Shown here: piece after piece, positions 52,476 to 62,855 of the stretch
Position numbering within the stretch: the first letter of the stretch is position 1
Layout: every line of letters begins with the position of its first letter
Source of the DNA: Lacrimispora celerecrescens
Lineage (GTDB): Bacteria > Bacillota > Clostridia > Lachnospirales > Lachnospiraceae
NCBI RefSeq assembly: GCF_000732605.1
Contig: NZ_JPME01000014.1
Coordinates: 1 to 64,000 of the forward strand
Reading direction: 5' to 3'
DNA length: 64,000 bases
Translations under genes and position numbers: made by a program
The notes under the pieces: model-generated
What the model was told of the DNA's origin: nothing
The model's input: only the letters and a program-made list of their open reading frames with translations
The model's database searches: none

Positions 52476-54137
52476 TTATATTTCAAGAATCGCTCCCCGG
52501 CTTGCCGGGGCTGCCATGGCCGCATATCTTGCCAGATATCCGGTGGTCACCTGCGGTTTCCTTGGCCGCCAATCGGTCTTTCTTCTGGTCATTTCTTCAT
52601 CAGATACCTTTACGTCCAGCCGATGGTTGTCAATATCAATAGAAATGATATCTCCCTCTTCCACCAGGGCAATGGGACCTCCCACCGCTGCTTCCGGACA
52701 CGCATGCCCGATGGAGGCGCCTCTGGAAGCTCCGCTGAAGCGGCCGTCGGTAATGAGAGCCACTGTGGATCCCAGTCCCATGCCTGCAATGGCTGAAGTG
52801 GGATTTAACATCTCTCTCATGCCCGGGCCTCCCTTGGGGCCTTCATAGCGGATAACAACCACGTCTCCTGCCACAATCTTTCCGCCTTTGATGGCTGCTA
52901 TGGCATCCTCTTCACAGTCAAACACTCTTGCCGGGCCTTCATGCTTTAACATCTCAGGCGCTACGGCGGAGCGCTTTACCACTGCGGAATCAGGGGCAAG
53001 ATTTCCTTTTAATATGGCGATACCACCGGTCTGGCTGTAGGGATTTTCCACCGGACGGATCACTTCAGGATTATTATTTACACAATTCTTAATATTCTCT
53101 CCAACCGTTTTTCCAGTTACGGTCATACAGTCTAATTCCAAAAGTCCCAGCTTGCTGACCTCGTTCATAACAGCATAAATGCCGCCTGCTTCATTTAAAT
53201 CTTCCATATAAGTAGGGCCTGCCGGAGCCAGATGGCAAAGATTCGGAGTCTTGGCGCTGATTTCATTTGCGATTTCCAGATTTAAGTCCACTCCAGCCTC
53301 ATGAGCAATGGCAGGAAGATGAAGCATGCTGTTGGTGCTGCATCCCAAAGCCATATCCATGGTCAGGGCATTGCGGAAGGCTTTTTCTGTCATGATATCA
53401 CGAGGACAGATGTTCTTCTTAAGCATCTCCATAACCGCCATTCCCGCATGCTTTGCCAGCTTAAGCCGTTCCGAATAAACCGCAGGAATGGTACCGTTGC
53501 CTTTTAGTCCCATTCCCAAAACCTCGGTCAGACAGTTCATACTGTTGGCCGTATACATGCCGGAGCAGGAGCCGCAGGTAGGGCACGCCTTTTGCTCGTA
53601 TTCCCTCACATCCTCTTCTGTCATGTTTCCTGCGGTATAAGCGCCCACCGCCTCAAACATGCTGGACAGGCTGGTTTTATGCCCTTGCACACGCCCTGCT
53701 AACATTGGTCCGCCACTGACGAACACTGTGGGTATGTTAATACGAGCTGCTGCCATTAAGAGTCCAGGAACATTCTTATCACAGTTGGGAACCATGACCA
53801 GGGCGTCAAAAGCGTGGGCTCTGGCAAGGCATTCTGTGGAGTCTGCAACCAGGTCCCTGGTAACCAGGGAGTATTTCATTCCAATGTGTCCCATAGCGAT
53901 TCCATCACATACTGCAATGGACGGAACCATCACCGGTGTACCGCCTGCCATGGAAACTCCCATTTTAACGGCATCCACTATTTTATCCAGGTTCATATGG
54001 CCTGGAACGATTTCATTATAAGAACTGACAATACCGATCAGAGGTCTTTCCATCTCTTCCTCCGTCATTCCCAGCGCGTTAAACAGAGAACGGTGAGGCG
54101 CCTGCTGCATCCCTTTTTTTACTGAATCACTTTTCAT
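52476..54137 (-). CDS. ilvD: dihydroxy-acid dehydratase
   Basis: 553 residues from the ATG at 54137 (AAAGGAG 10 nt upstream). It dehydrates dihydroxy-acids to 2-keto acids in branched-chain synthesis. Iron-sulfur ligands lie in NCDKNVPG and [20 protein letters not shown]-terminal [19 protein letters not shown] is typical. It lies 19 nt after leuB in the operon. Confidence 0.97.
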   Translation of the reverse strand: MKSDSVKKGMQQAPHRSLFNALGMTEEEMERPLIGIVSSYNEIVPGHMNLDKIVDAVKMGVSMAGGTPVMVPSIAVCDGIAMGHIGMKYSLVTRDLVADSTECLARAHAFDALVMVPNCDKNVPGLLMAAARINIPTVFVSGGPMLAGRVQGHKTSLSSMFEAVGAYTAGNMTEEDVREYEQKACPTCGSCSGMYTANSMNCLTEVLGMGLKGNGTIPAVYSERLKLAKHAGMAVMEMLKKNICPRDIMTEKAFRNALTMDMALGCSTNSMLHLPAIAHEAGVDLNLEIANEISAKTPNLCHLAPAGPTYMEDLNEAGGIYAVMNEVSKLGLLELDCMTVTGKTVGENIKNCVNNNPEVIRPVENPYSQTGGIAILKGNLAPDSAVVKRSAVAPEMLKHEGPARVFDCEEDAIAAIKGGKIVAGDVVVIRYEGPKGGPGMREMLNPTSAIAGMGLGSTVALITDGRFSGASRGASIGHACPEAAVGGPIALVEEGDIISIDIDNHRLDVKVSDEEMTRRKTDWRPRKPQVTTGYLARYAAMAAPASRGAILEI

Positions 54138-54156
54138 GTGCTGCACACTCCTTTTC

Positions 54157-55242
54157 TTATCCAATCCGTTCCGCAATCAGATCTCCCATCTCTGCGGTTG
54201 AGACTTTTTTACACATTTCCGAATAAATGTCTGCCGTCCGGTATCCTTCCTTAAGCACTTCTTCCACAGCTGCCTCCACGGCTGCCGCTTCTCTGTCCAG
54301 ATCAAAGGAATAGCGAAGCATCATAGCAGCAGAAAGTATGGTTGCAATGGGATTTGCAATATTTTTACCCGCAATATCCGGGGCAGAGCCGTGACTTGGT
54401 TCATACATTCCAAACTTGCTTTCATTCATGCTGGCCGAGGAAAGCATTCCAATGGAGCCTGTGATCATGCTGGCTTCATCGGATAAGATATCGCCGAACA
54501 TATTCTCCGTAAGAATCACATCAAACTGTCCCGGATTCATGACAAGCTGCATGGCACAGTTATCCACCAGCATATGGGTTAAGGTTACCTCCGGATAATC
54601 CTTTGCCACCTCTTCCACCACGTTTCTCCAAAGCCTGGAGGAATCCAGAACATTTGCCTTATCCACGCTGATTACCTTTTTCCGGCGTTTCATGGCAATA
54701 TCAAAAGCCTTAACGGCAATTCTTCTTATTTCATTTTCATTATAGGTAAGAGTATCCACGGCAGTCATAACGCCATCCACTTCTTTGGTACACCTCTCCC
54801 CGAAATACAGTCCTCCTGTCAGTTCTCTCATGATGACCATGTCAAACCCGTCTCCAATGATCTCCTTCTTTAAAGGACAGGCATCAGACAGCTCTTTATA
54901 AAGATAGGCAGGTCGGATATTGGCAAATAAATTAAGACCCTTACGGATGGCAAGTAGCCCCGCTTCAGGTCTCAGATTCGGTGCCACATCGTACCATCTT
55001 GAATTTCCTACATCTCCGCCAACTGCCCCAAGGAGAACGGAATCACTGTTTTTCGCTGTTTCAAGGGCTTCATCTGTTAAGGGAACGCCATATGTATCAA
55101 TGGAAATGCCGCCCATCAATACTTCTGTATACAGGAACTCATGACCATATACACTTCCCACTTTATCAAGGACCTTTCTCGCCTCTCCAATGATTTCAGG
55201 CCCGATCCCGTCGCCGGGAATCACTGCAATGTTGTAATTCAT
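54157..55242 (-). CDS. leuB: 3-isopropylmalate dehydrogenase
   Basis: 361 residues from the ATG at 55242, with GAGGGA 9 nt upstream (a GTG at 55251 is adjacent to the site and less likely). Leucine pathway oxidation-decarboxylation. [13 protein letters not shown] at the N-terminus, [13 protein letters not shown], and [18 protein letters not shown] are diagnostic. First gene of the six-gene operon; leuA and leuCD are not in this window. Confidence 0.96.
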   Translation of the reverse strand: MNYNIAVIPGDGIGPEIIGEARKVLDKVGSVYGHEFLYTEVLMGGISIDTYGVPLTDEALETAKNSDSVLLGAVGGDVGNSRWYDVAPNLRPEAGLLAIRKGLNLFANIRPAYLYKELSDACPLKKEIIGDGFDMVIMRELTGGLYFGERCTKEVDGVMTAVDTLTYNENEIRRIAVKAFDIAMKRRKKVISVDKANVLDSSRLWRNVVEEVAKDYPEVTLTHMLVDNCAMQLVMNPGQFDVILTENMFGDILSDEASMITGSIGMLSSASMNESKFGMYEPSHGSAPDIAGKNIANPIATILSAAMMLRYSFDLDREAAAVEAAVEEVLKEGYRTADIYSEMCKKVSTAEMGDLIAERIG

Positions 55243-55291
55243 CTCTTCCACTCCCTCTATGACACTGTACTATGCTAATATATTTCTTCTC

Positions 55292-55320
55292 ATAATAGAA
55301 CATTTATCGGGATTTTTCAA
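55292..55320 (-). promoter_or_regulatory. promoter of the leuB-ilvD-ilvB-serCA operon
   Basis: On the minus strand, TTGAAA (55315-55320), 17-nt spacer, TATTAT (55292-55297). The leader before leuB is only about 40 nt, with no T-box or attenuator. Confidence 0.75.
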
Positions 55321-55428
55321 CTAAAATAAAATAATTTTCGGGAAATAGGTATATAAGATTGGAATTGATACCATAAATTCAAGTTATAAGAGAGGCTTTT
55401 ATTCATGAATTTAAGTGCCTGGGCAAGA

Positions 55429-55461
55429 GAAAAAAGGAGGAAAGAGCAAGCCTTTCCTCCT
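55429..55461 (-). terminator. terminator of the Gld-type ABC operon
   Basis: On the minus strand, AGGAGGAAAG pairs with CTTTCCTCCT, followed by TTTTTT. Confidence 0.85.
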
Positions 55462-55470
55462 CTGTATGTT

Positions 55471-56451
55471 CTATGAAATGCCTTTGTCTACTGTCAGACA
55501 TTTATCAATAGAAGCCTTTTCAATTTCATTAATATTGGAAGAACCTTCCGTACGGGTGTAATAGCAGCTGGAATCGCTGTTTAGGGAACCCACAGACAGA
55601 GTAAACGTTTCTTCCGAGCCGTTCTTATCATAAGTGTAAGTAATGACCGCAGCCGGTTGATCCAGGTCGTAACCTGCCAGTTCATTTTCCTGCACCTTAT
55701 AATTGGAACAGCTTTTTACCTTCAGACTGCTTAAGGAATCTGCCAGAACATTTAAACCGGAATTATCGGAAATCTTGTTGTCCAGCAAATCCGCGGAGTC
55801 CCGGTACCATTCGATATTTCCGTCTTTATCTTCCAGCTTCTTTTTTACAAAATGTTTACTGGAGCCGTCCTTTGTTACTGTTATGCTTTTTATGTCAGCC
55901 CCTGAAACAGCAGGAAATTCTTCCAGGGCCATCAGATCATCTAAACCGCTGTTTGTTTTGCTGTACAATGTGGAGCTGATAAGATACGGGGTATCCTGCC
56001 CCTCCACAGAGGCATAATAATCTCCATCCCCGGTGGCATTGCCGAGAAGGATCACAGCTTTTGTCCCATCCTCTGCGGCTGCTGAAATTGTTTTTATGGG
56101 TTTATCCAGACCATAGGCGCTTAAGCTATCTCCACCTTCCAGTTTACGCAGGGCTTCAAGCTTTGAAACCGTGGAAGCAAGGGAATCCATTTCCTCCTGC
56201 TTCACCGGAAAAAGGACATCTCCGTCATAGCCCCATTTGCCGTCTTTTTTCGTAAAGGACAGCTCCTGACCGTCAAAATCATAGGAAAGGCTTGAAACAT
56301 TGGAAAGGTCGGTGAGATAGACTTTTTCTCCCTCCTCCTTCTCCTTCGCCTGCTCTTTGGAGTGGTTCATATACTGGCCCACTCCCACATAGATTACACA
56401 CAGCGCCGCCAGAGCCGCCGTTCCATACAAAAGGCCTCTTTTCTTTTTCAT
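55471..56451 (-). CDS. DUF4340 domain protein of a Gld-type ABC system
   Basis: 326 residues with an N-terminal membrane anchor (LLYGTAALAALCVIYVGV) and a beta-rich extracellular part carrying DUF4340-type repeats (LTDLSNVSSLSYDFDGQELSFTKKDGKWGY). It is the last gene of a four-gene operon with the GldG-like gene 14 nt upstream. DUF4340 proteins commonly accompany GldFG-type exporters in Firmicutes; the transported substrate is unknown. Confidence 0.88.
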   Translation of the reverse strand: MKKKRGLLYGTAALAALCVIYVGVGQYMNHSKEQAKEKEEGEKVYLTDLSNVSSLSYDFDGQELSFTKKDGKWGYDGDVLFPVKQEEMDSLASTVSKLEALRKLEGGDSLSAYGLDKPIKTISAAAEDGTKAVILLGNATGDGDYYASVEGQDTPYLISSTLYSKTNSGLDDLMALEEFPAVSGADIKSITVTKDGSSKHFVKKKLEDKDGNIEWYRDSADLLDNKISDNSGLNVLADSLSSLKVKSCSNYKVQENELAGYDLDQPAAVITYTYDKNGSEETFTLSVGSLNSDSSCYYTRTEGSSNINEIEKASIDKCLTVDKGIS

Positions 56452-56465
56452 GTTTCAGCCTCCTT

Positions 56466-57842
56466 TTACAGACGTCTGCGCTTCAGCCAGATTACCAGAC
56501 CGGCTGCCAGCGTAACCACCGGGATAACAAAAATAAACAGGATTCCCCACATGCCTCCATGGGTAACGGTGTTATACGTTACATCCAGGCTCTTGGCCGG
56601 TATGGATACATTGGAAACATCATCAAAATTAGCTGTAACCGCGTTCATGAAAAGAGTTAAATTGGTTAAGTTGGTAAAGCTGGTATTTAAGCCCTCATCA
56701 ATAAGGGAAGGAGTACTGAATACGGTCAAACGTGCCGTTCCTGAGTCCAGAGTCTTCTCTGAGACAGCTCCCAGGATATAGGTTCCTTTTGTCTGCTTAT
56801 CAGCCGTTACCAGCATACCTCCGTCACTGGTCTCCATAAAAGGAGTTACTTCCACGCCATCCGGCAAATCCTGTTTCTGGGTCATGGCTGCAGACTGAAG
56901 GACAAGAGCTGCACTTTTTCCATCAATTCCGTTTGTCACTTCACTTCCCGCCTGAATCGTTGGGAAAATATAATAGGGATTGTTCTGGTAAAATTTCTTG
57001 GTATCTGCTGCAAGTCCGTTTTCCAGATTCAAGCCGTAATCGCTCATAAGGGCACTTAAGTTTGGACGGTCCTTTTCCTCATAGCCTGCAAGGATTAAAA
57101 CCCTTCCGCCTTTATTCAGGTAATCGGAGATCATCTTCTTTTCATCATTCGCCAGGTCTGATGCCGGGGCATTGATGAGCAAAAGTTCACAATCCTCAGG
57201 AATGCTTCCTCCTGTTAAAAGATTTAAAGAGTTCACGGTCAGATTGGATTTTTTTAACAGATCGGAAGCCGTAGTTCCAAGAGCCGCCTCTCCGTGTCCT
57301 TCCGTCACGTAAACCGTTTTCTGCACATCGTTGATCACATGGGAAATGGCTCCGGTAAGCTGGCCCTCTCCGTCAAATTCTGTTTCCTTGGACTGTCCAT
57401 AATAATAGTAGGACATTTCATCTATTTTAATGATATCCGTCAGGGCGATGGATTCTGTCCTGCCTGTGGAATCGCAGCTTATCAAAAGAGTGTTATCCTG
57501 CGCTTTTAACTTATTTACCTGGTCCGGATGTAGAACGGAATCCACGGTTTCTACCTTGATGTGGCTGGATAAATCCTCGTAGCGCTTGATAAAGCTTGTA
57601 ATCCGCTTATCTACAGAATCCGGATCGGCTACCACATAAATCGTTACATCCTTATCAAGTGCCTTAACAAGATCCTTTGTGGTTCCGCCCAGGGTATAGA
57701 TCTGGTTGCTGCTCATATCCCATTGCCGTACCTTCTCCGGAAGACGGCCTACGATCAAGTTTAATATTACCACGGCTGCTATGACAATCATTGATAGGAT
57801 TGCCGTGTAGCCTCCTTTTTTAAATTTTCTGGTCATTTCCAT
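56466..57842 (-). CDS. GldG-like ABC transporter auxiliary protein
   Basis: 458 residues. Membrane segments at about 13-32 (AILSMIVIAAVVILNLIVG) and near the C-terminus (IPVVTLAAGLVIWLKRRRL) flank a large extracytoplasmic domain of the ABC_transp_aux family (YVTEGHGEAALG; LNKGGRVLILAGY). In Bacteroidota, GldG supports gliding; in Firmicutes the role is unknown, so no motility role is implied. It lies 4 nt after the permease gene. Confidence 0.88.
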   Translation of the reverse strand: MEMTRKFKKGGYTAILSMIVIAAVVILNLIVGRLPEKVRQWDMSSNQIYTLGGTTKDLVKALDKDVTIYVVADPDSVDKRITSFIKRYEDLSSHIKVETVDSVLHPDQVNKLKAQDNTLLISCDSTGRTESIALTDIIKIDEMSYYYYGQSKETEFDGEGQLTGAISHVINDVQKTVYVTEGHGEAALGTTASDLLKKSNLTVNSLNLLTGGSIPEDCELLLINAPASDLANDEKKMISDYLNKGGRVLILAGYEEKDRPNLSALMSDYGLNLENGLAADTKKFYQNNPYYIFPTIQAGSEVTNGIDGKSAALVLQSAAMTQKQDLPDGVEVTPFMETSDGGMLVTADKQTKGTYILGAVSEKTLDSGTARLTVFSTPSLIDEGLNTSFTNLTNLTLFMNAVTANFDDVSNVSIPAKSLDVTYNTVTHGGMWGILFIFVIPVVTLAAGLVIWLKRRRL

Positions 57843-57846
57843 CCTC

Positions 57847-58713
57847 CTAACTCCATCTGCGTTTCTCTATGGACTGCACGGTCAAGAATACCAGCAGGAA
57901 TATGATGCTGATATAGTAGACCAGGCCGCCTGCATCAAAGATGTAATGACTGGCAAAGTTCTGAAACACGTCGGTCACTGCAATCTTTTCCAAAACATTT
58001 GTCAGTGCACGCTCAAAAAGATCTTTTTTTACAAGGTACAGCACTGCGATGCTAAGGACTCCTGCCGCTTCCAGAACGACTGCAAGGGGACCATGGCTTG
58101 TTATACGGGAAACTGCAAAAACAATCCCAGACCAAAGAATCAGAAACCCTGCTGCTGAGCCGATCGCTGATGTAGGCAAAAATCCTACAAGGCTGGGCCA
58201 TAAAAGCAGAAGAAGGATGATCCCAAAGGTTCCTACCGCAGCAATGATCTGGCTCTCTGTTAAAGAAGAAATAAACATCCCGATGGCAATATAAACACAG
58301 CCCAACAGGAAAAAGGCCAGTAAAGACGCATAATCCGCTTTTAAATTTGCATTTCCGTTCAGTTTGATGATAAGCGGACAGATTCCGGAAAGCAGTACCG
58401 GGACAGCATAGACGGTTATCATGGAAAAATATTTTCCAAGAACCATCTGGGCAACGGATACCGGAGAGGTAAGCAAAAGCTGGTCTGTCTTCGTCTTCCG
58501 GTCATCGGCAAAGCTTCTCATGGTAAGCACTGGAATGCCGATCATAATAATGGTCACCATGCCAGACAGGGTATAGGAAAAGTAAGGGTATCCGCTCATC
58601 ATATTATAAGCCATAAAGTAAATCCCTATGAACAGCACCATAAAGGCGATAAATACGTATCCGGTCATGGACTGAAAGTAGGCTTTCAGTTCTCTTCTAT
58701 AAATTGCTGTCAT
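57847..58713 (-). CDS. ABC-2 type permease (GldF-like)
   Basis: 288 residues with six membrane segments (first: FIAFMVLFIGIYFMAYNMM; last: LVYYISIIFLLVFLTVQSI), the ABC-2 membrane family of exporters. Its ATG overlaps the stop of the ATPase gene (ATGA), so translation is coupled. An intact permease next to a frameshifted ATPase gene suggests that the system may still be used or was lost recently. Confidence 0.9.
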   Translation of the reverse strand: MTAIYRRELKAYFQSMTGYVFIAFMVLFIGIYFMAYNMMSGYPYFSYTLSGMVTIIMIGIPVLTMRSFADDRKTKTDQLLLTSPVSVAQMVLGKYFSMITVYAVPVLLSGICPLIIKLNGNANLKADYASLLAFFLLGCVYIAIGMFISSLTESQIIAAVGTFGIILLLLLWPSLVGFLPTSAIGSAAGFLILWSGIVFAVSRITSHGPLAVVLEAAGVLSIAVLYLVKKDLFERALTNVLEKIAVTDVFQNFASHYIFDAGGLVYYISIIFLLVFLTVQSIEKRRWS

Positions 58714-59779
58714 GATTCTTCATCCCCCTCTCCGTCTTCCTCTTCTTCCATAAAGTTAACCTCTGAAGGCTCCCCTTCAAAATCATCAGTTTCAAGGCTT
58801 TCGCCTGTCTCTATGACCTCTGCCGTTCCTTCTCCCGTCAGTTCAAGGAACACCTCTTCCAAAGACGCTTTTGTGGTCTGCATGGAAAGAATGGGAAGCC
58901 TCTGGTCTGCAAATGCAAAGAAAATGGTTTCCCGGATATCCTCTTCCTCTTCTTTCTCTTCCGCTTCTGTGCTGATGCGGAATGACGCCCTGTTTATTCC
59001 CTCTTCTCCGCTTTCCTGTACCGACACATCGGATGCCTGGGGAATGGCTTCCAGAATTTCAAGGATCTGTTCTTTAGTTCCTTTCACCAAAAGCTCCATT
59101 CCGGCGGTTCCGGCCATCTGGCGTTCCAGATTCTCCGGTGTATCACTGGCAATCAGCTTCCCTTGTCAATGATCATGATGTGATCGCAAACTGCGCTGAC
59201 CTCGGAAAGGATATGGGAGCTTAAAATAACCGTATGGTTCTGCCCAAGCCTTCGGATGGTATCCCTGATCTCGATGATCTGCTTGGGATCCAGTCCTACG
59301 GTAGGCTCATCCAGAATAATGACCGGAGGAAATCCTAAAACAGCCTGGGCCAGACCTACACGCTGCCGGTAGCCCTTTGATAAGTTACGGATCAAACGGC
59401 CTTTTACATCCACCAGTTTGGCAAGCTCCATGACCTCATAAACAGCCTCATTTCTATCCTTTTTCGGTATTTTCTTTAATTCTGCAGCAAACTGCAGCTG
59501 CTCTTCTACAGTCATATCCACATATAGCGGGGGAAGCTCCGGCAGATACCCAATACATTTCTTTGCTTCCTCCCCGTCTTCCAGTATATTATGGCCATTG
59601 ATCAGTACATCGCCCTCCGTAGCTCCGATGTACCCGGTCATAATGTTCATTGTAGTGGATTTTCCGGCCCCGTTTGGCCCTAGAAAACCATATATCTGGC
59701 CATCATTGATCGTAAAACTCAAATGGTCCACAGCCAGATGACCGCCGTAATCCTTTACTAGATTTCTGACTTCAATCAA
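58710..59779 (-). pseudogene. ABC transporter ATPase (GldA-like), disrupted by a one-base frameshift
   Basis: The start is TTG at 59779 (AGGAGG 8 nt upstream). The ATPase core is intact: Walker A GPNGAGKSTTMNI, signature LSKGYRQRVGLAQA, Walker B VIILDEPTVGLDP, and the switch His in LSSHILSE. After MIIDKG near 59155-59165, the frame closes with Ser-stop. Reading on in the next frame gives the expected KLIASDTPENLERQMAG and continues to 58710 with an acidic tail, a total near 356 residues. One A appears to be missing in GACAAGGGAAGCTG. This may be a real mutation or a sequencing error. No classical slippery site is visible. Confidence 0.85.
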
Positions 59780-59908
59780 CTTTCTCTCCTCCTGTTCTTT
59801 TCTGCTTTTTGCATCCTTACTTAGGGTAAAAGGGAATTGTGAAAATTGTGTGATATATTTTTGTTGATTGTGTGATAAAAGTATGAAATATTTCGACAAA
59901 CTAAAAAA

Positions 59909-59940
59909 TAAAAAAGCCTGGCAGCTTCCGCTGCACAGGC
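59909..59940 (-). terminator. terminator of the OGG gene
   Basis: On the minus strand, GCCTG-T-GCAGC pairs with GCTGC-C-AGGC, followed by TTTTTT. Confidence 0.8.
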
Positions 59941-59961
59941 AATTAAGATCAAGAGATCGGA

Positions 59962-60843
59962 TCAAGTCCCCCGCAGCTTGCTGCGGGGTATCTGATTTAT
60001 CTTATAGTAAAACATATACTGCTGGAGGATCCCGGCAAATCCCTGGTACCGCTCCAGAGGAAATCCCTGAGGATAGTGTAGCTCTAGGATCTGCTTTACG
60101 TGGGTATCCACAGGAAAAGCTCCCACATGGTGAAGCCCAAAAAGACAGACGCAGTCCGCCACCTTCCTACCGATCCCATACTGCTCCATCAAAATGCAGT
60201 GGGCGCTTTTATAATCTGCTTCCTTTAAGCGTAAAAGCCATTCCTTTCCTTCAGAACCGCTGCACATTTCTGCAATTGACAGGATGTATTTATCCCGGTA
60301 CCCCAGACCCAGTCCGGACAACCCTTTAAGACCTGCCAAAGAAAGGCTTTCCGGCTCCGGAAAGGTATCATAGTTTCTTACCGTTTCTTTCCAGCTCCCG
60401 TCAGATGACATGGTCAGGCCAAGCCCTTTCCTTTTGTCTCCGAACCGTTTACACAGTTCCTTGACGCTGCCAGTGATGCGGGTGATGTTGTTATTCTGGG
60501 AGATCAAAAAAGTCACCAGCATTTCCCATAGATCCTGCTGAAGAATCCGGACACCCCAGCCCCATTCCATGGCTTCCCTAAGATATGCATCGTTCGAGTC
60601 CACATGCTTTTTATAGCCGCCGTAATCGGTCTGTAAGTCAAAATAGCCGGCCCATGTTTCTTTAAACTCTCGTTCTCCGCAGGAAAACAGGAAGCTGTCT
60701 CCATCTTTTACTGCTTCCACATATTCTCCCCCAGCCGCAATCGTCCAGACTCCCTTTTCGTCCTCTCGGCCTTCCATGCGGAAGCACTGACCTGATCTGG
60801 CAATCTGTTCAAAATCCATATCCTTTATCTGAATCCGGTACAT
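59962..60843 (-). CDS. 8-oxoguanine DNA glycosylase (OGG1/AlkA-like)
   Basis: 293 residues. It removes oxidised or alkylated bases from DNA. An N-terminal OGG_N-like domain (1-110, beginning DFEQIARSGQCFRMEG) precedes the helix-hairpin-helix-GPD region: YGIGRKVADCVCLFGLHH with the catalytic Lys and VGAFPVDTHVKQIL with the catalytic Asp. FLISQNNNITRI is also typical. It lies 35 nt after the HAD gene in the same direction. Confidence 0.94.
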   Translation of the reverse strand: MYRIQIKDMDFEQIARSGQCFRMEGREDEKGVWTIAAGGEYVEAVKDGDSFLFSCGEREFKETWAGYFDLQTDYGGYKKHVDSNDAYLREAMEWGWGVRILQQDLWEMLVTFLISQNNNITRITGSVKELCKRFGDKRKGLGLTMSSDGSWKETVRNYDTFPEPESLSLAGLKGLSGLGLGYRDKYILSIAEMCSGSEGKEWLLRLKEADYKSAHCILMEQYGIGRKVADCVCLFGLHHVGAFPVDTHVKQILELHYPQGFPLERYQGFAGILQQYMFYYKINQIPRSKLRGT

Positions 60844-60877
60844 AATAAGCGTTTCTCCATTTCATTGCAAAGCCAAT

Positions 60878-61492
60878 CTAGTTATTATTGATCGTGGACA
60901 GAAATTCTTTCAGCCGTTTCACGTCTCCGTCCTCAAAACAGTATCCATCCATACCGCAGGCCCTGGCTCCTTCAATGTTCATGGACAAGTCATCGATAAA
61001 AAAGCATTCCTCCGGCTTTAAATGGAACCGCTCAAATAAATGTCCATACATTTCCTTTTGTGGCTTCAGGCACTTTACCTCAGCGGAAAATAAGCGACCG
61101 TCAAAATGTTCAATTCCTGGAATGATGTTGTAACACGTCAGCAAACGGAGGGAAGCATTGGAACAAAGATAGATGCCATATCCCCTTTCCTTAAGCTGTC
61201 CTACCAGTTCCCCCATCTCTTTATCAGGCCACATATTATATTCATGCCAGTGTTCCAAGCAAAGAGCTGCCATTTCTTTTGCATGGGCAGTGTCCAGACG
61301 CGCCTGCATCTTTTTTAAAGCCTCTTCCTCTGAGATCAGCCCCATATCCAGAAACAGCCACTCCTGAGATTCAAATACAGCGATTCTTACTGCCTTCCGC
61401 TCTGCCTCATCTTCAATAAAATGTTTGCAGACAATATCTCCATCGTAATGTACTAACACTTTACCCATGTCAAATACTATATTTTTAATCAT
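60878..61492 (-). CDS. HAD family hydrolase (YihX-like)
   Basis: 204 residues from the ATG at 61492 (AGGAG 7 nt upstream, overlapping the MATE gene end by 8 nt). Motif I is VFDMGKVLVHYDGD, with the FDxGxV form seen in YihX sugar-phosphate phosphatases. Motif II is LCSNAS, and the motif IV region is CFFIDDLSMNIEGA. It probably dephosphorylates a sugar phosphate; substrate uncertain. An overlap with the MATE gene indicates one transcript. Confidence 0.9.
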   Translation of the reverse strand: MIKNIVFDMGKVLVHYDGDIVCKHFIEDEAERKAVRIAVFESQEWLFLDMGLISEEEALKKMQARLDTAHAKEMAALCLEHWHEYNMWPDKEMGELVGQLKERGYGIYLCSNASLRLLTCYNIIPGIEHFDGRLFSAEVKCLKPQKEMYGHLFERFHLKPEECFFIDDLSMNIEGARACGMDGYCFEDGDVKRLKEFLSTINNN

Positions 61493-62834
61493 GTTTTTTC
61501 TCCTGTAATAATTCATTTTTCTTTTTAAACCAAAAATAATAGGGAATCTCATAAAGCAGCATACAGGTCCAGCCAGCCAGGCATGCATAGGGAACGCCCT
61601 TCATTCCCATAGACGGAACCAGCAGGACGACCAACGCCACCCGGACAGATATCTGTATCAGAGTGGAGATCAGGGTGATGGACATATTTCCCATTCCCCG
61701 GAAAAATCCCTGGATCCCATTGGTAAACGCCGGCATCACATAGAAAAAAGCCATAAGGCTTAAATATTCTGCCCCAATCTTTACCATGGCCCCATCCCCA
61801 TTGGAGACAAATAATCTCATCACCGGTTCCTTTATCAACAGGATGACAATGCATATGATCACCCAGTAGCCTGCTTCTATAAAAAGTCCGGTCCGAAAGC
61901 CCTTCTTTATCCGTTCTCCGTTACCGGCTCCCCGGTTTTGAGCCACAAAAGTCATCATTCCGCTGGAAATGCTTTGTTCCGGAGTAAAGGCAAAGTCATC
62001 CACTCTGTTTACAGCCTGAAACGCCGCTATGGTGCTGACTCCAAGAGGATTTATGACTCCCTGTATCAAAAGCTTTCCAATCGGCTGGCAGGATTGCTGC
62101 AATGCCGTGACCGCCCCCTGCTTAACCGTTAGACTTAAGAGCTCCCGGTCTATTCGGACATCCTTTGGCTTAAGCTTAAGGAGGGGAACCTTCTTATATA
62201 TGTAGGAAATACACAAAAGCGCGGAAACCGCCTCTGCAATGTCCGTAGCCAGGGCTGCTCCAAAAACCCCCATGTGAAATCCTGCCACAAATACCAAATC
62301 TAATACTGCGTTTAAAACCGAAGCCATAGCCAGGAAGCGGACCGGAGTCTTTGAATCGCCCACACTCCGAAGAGCAGAAGCAACACCGTTATAAAAAAAG
62401 GTAAATGGGGTTCCGATCAATATGACCCTTAAATAAATAGCCGCATCTTCTGAGATCTCTTTTGGAACACGGAGAAGCCTTATGATCTCACCGGAAAAAA
62501 GCAGCCCCAGGCCCACAATGGCCAGGGAAAAATATAAGCCAAACAAAAGGGTGGTGGATATCTCCCGCTTTAACTTTTCATGGCTTCCTGCACCAAAAAA
62601 TTCACTCATTAGCACCGAAGCCCCGATGCAGATTCCCGTAATCCCCAGGATCACAATATTCATGACCGGGCCTGCCGCACCAACTGCTGCCAGTGCCTCT
62701 TCTCCAGCAAACCGTCCAACTACAATGGAATCCACCGCATTATAGGTGAGCTGGAATAAATTTCCTAAAACCAGCGGAATGGAAAACCGGATCAATTGAG
62801 AAGAAATATTTCCTCTTGTCATATCTTTCATCAT
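61485..62834 (-). CDS. MATE family multidrug efflux transporter
   Basis: 449 residues with twelve predicted membrane helices. The N-terminal block IRFSIPLVLGNLFQLTYNAVDSIVVGRFAGEEALAAVG is typical of the DinF/NorM-like MatE family. It exports cationic compounds by Na+ or H+ exchange; substrate unknown. AAGGGG lies 9 nt before the first ATG (a second ATG follows at once). It is located between greA and the HAD gene on one strand. Confidence 0.93.
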   Translation of the reverse strand: MMKDMTRGNISSQLIRFSIPLVLGNLFQLTYNAVDSIVVGRFAGEEALAAVGAAGPVMNIVILGITGICIGASVLMSEFFGAGSHEKLKREISTTLLFGLYFSLAIVGLGLLFSGEIIRLLRVPKEISEDAAIYLRVILIGTPFTFFYNGVASALRSVGDSKTPVRFLAMASVLNAVLDLVFVAGFHMGVFGAALATDIAEAVSALLCISYIYKKVPLLKLKPKDVRIDRELLSLTVKQGAVTALQQSCQPIGKLLIQGVINPLGVSTIAAFQAVNRVDDFAFTPEQSISSGMMTFVAQNRGAGNGERIKKGFRTGLFIEAGYWVIICIVILLIKEPVMRLFVSNGDGAMVKIGAEYLSLMAFFYVMPAFTNGIQGFFRGMGNMSITLISTLIQISVRVALVVLLVPSMGMKGVPYACLAGWTCMLLYEIPYYFWFKKKNELLQEKKHD

Positions 62835-62855
62835 ATCGCCTGCCCCTTAGGCGGA

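Noticed and set aside
55243-55320. T-box or leucine attenuator before leuB
   Set aside because: The distance from the promoter to the ribosome binding site is only about 40 nt, with no specifier stem or terminator.
59150-59170. Programmed -1 ribosomal frameshift in the ABC ATPase
   Set aside because: No X-XXY-YYZ slippery heptamer and no following stem are visible; mutation or sequencing error is simpler.
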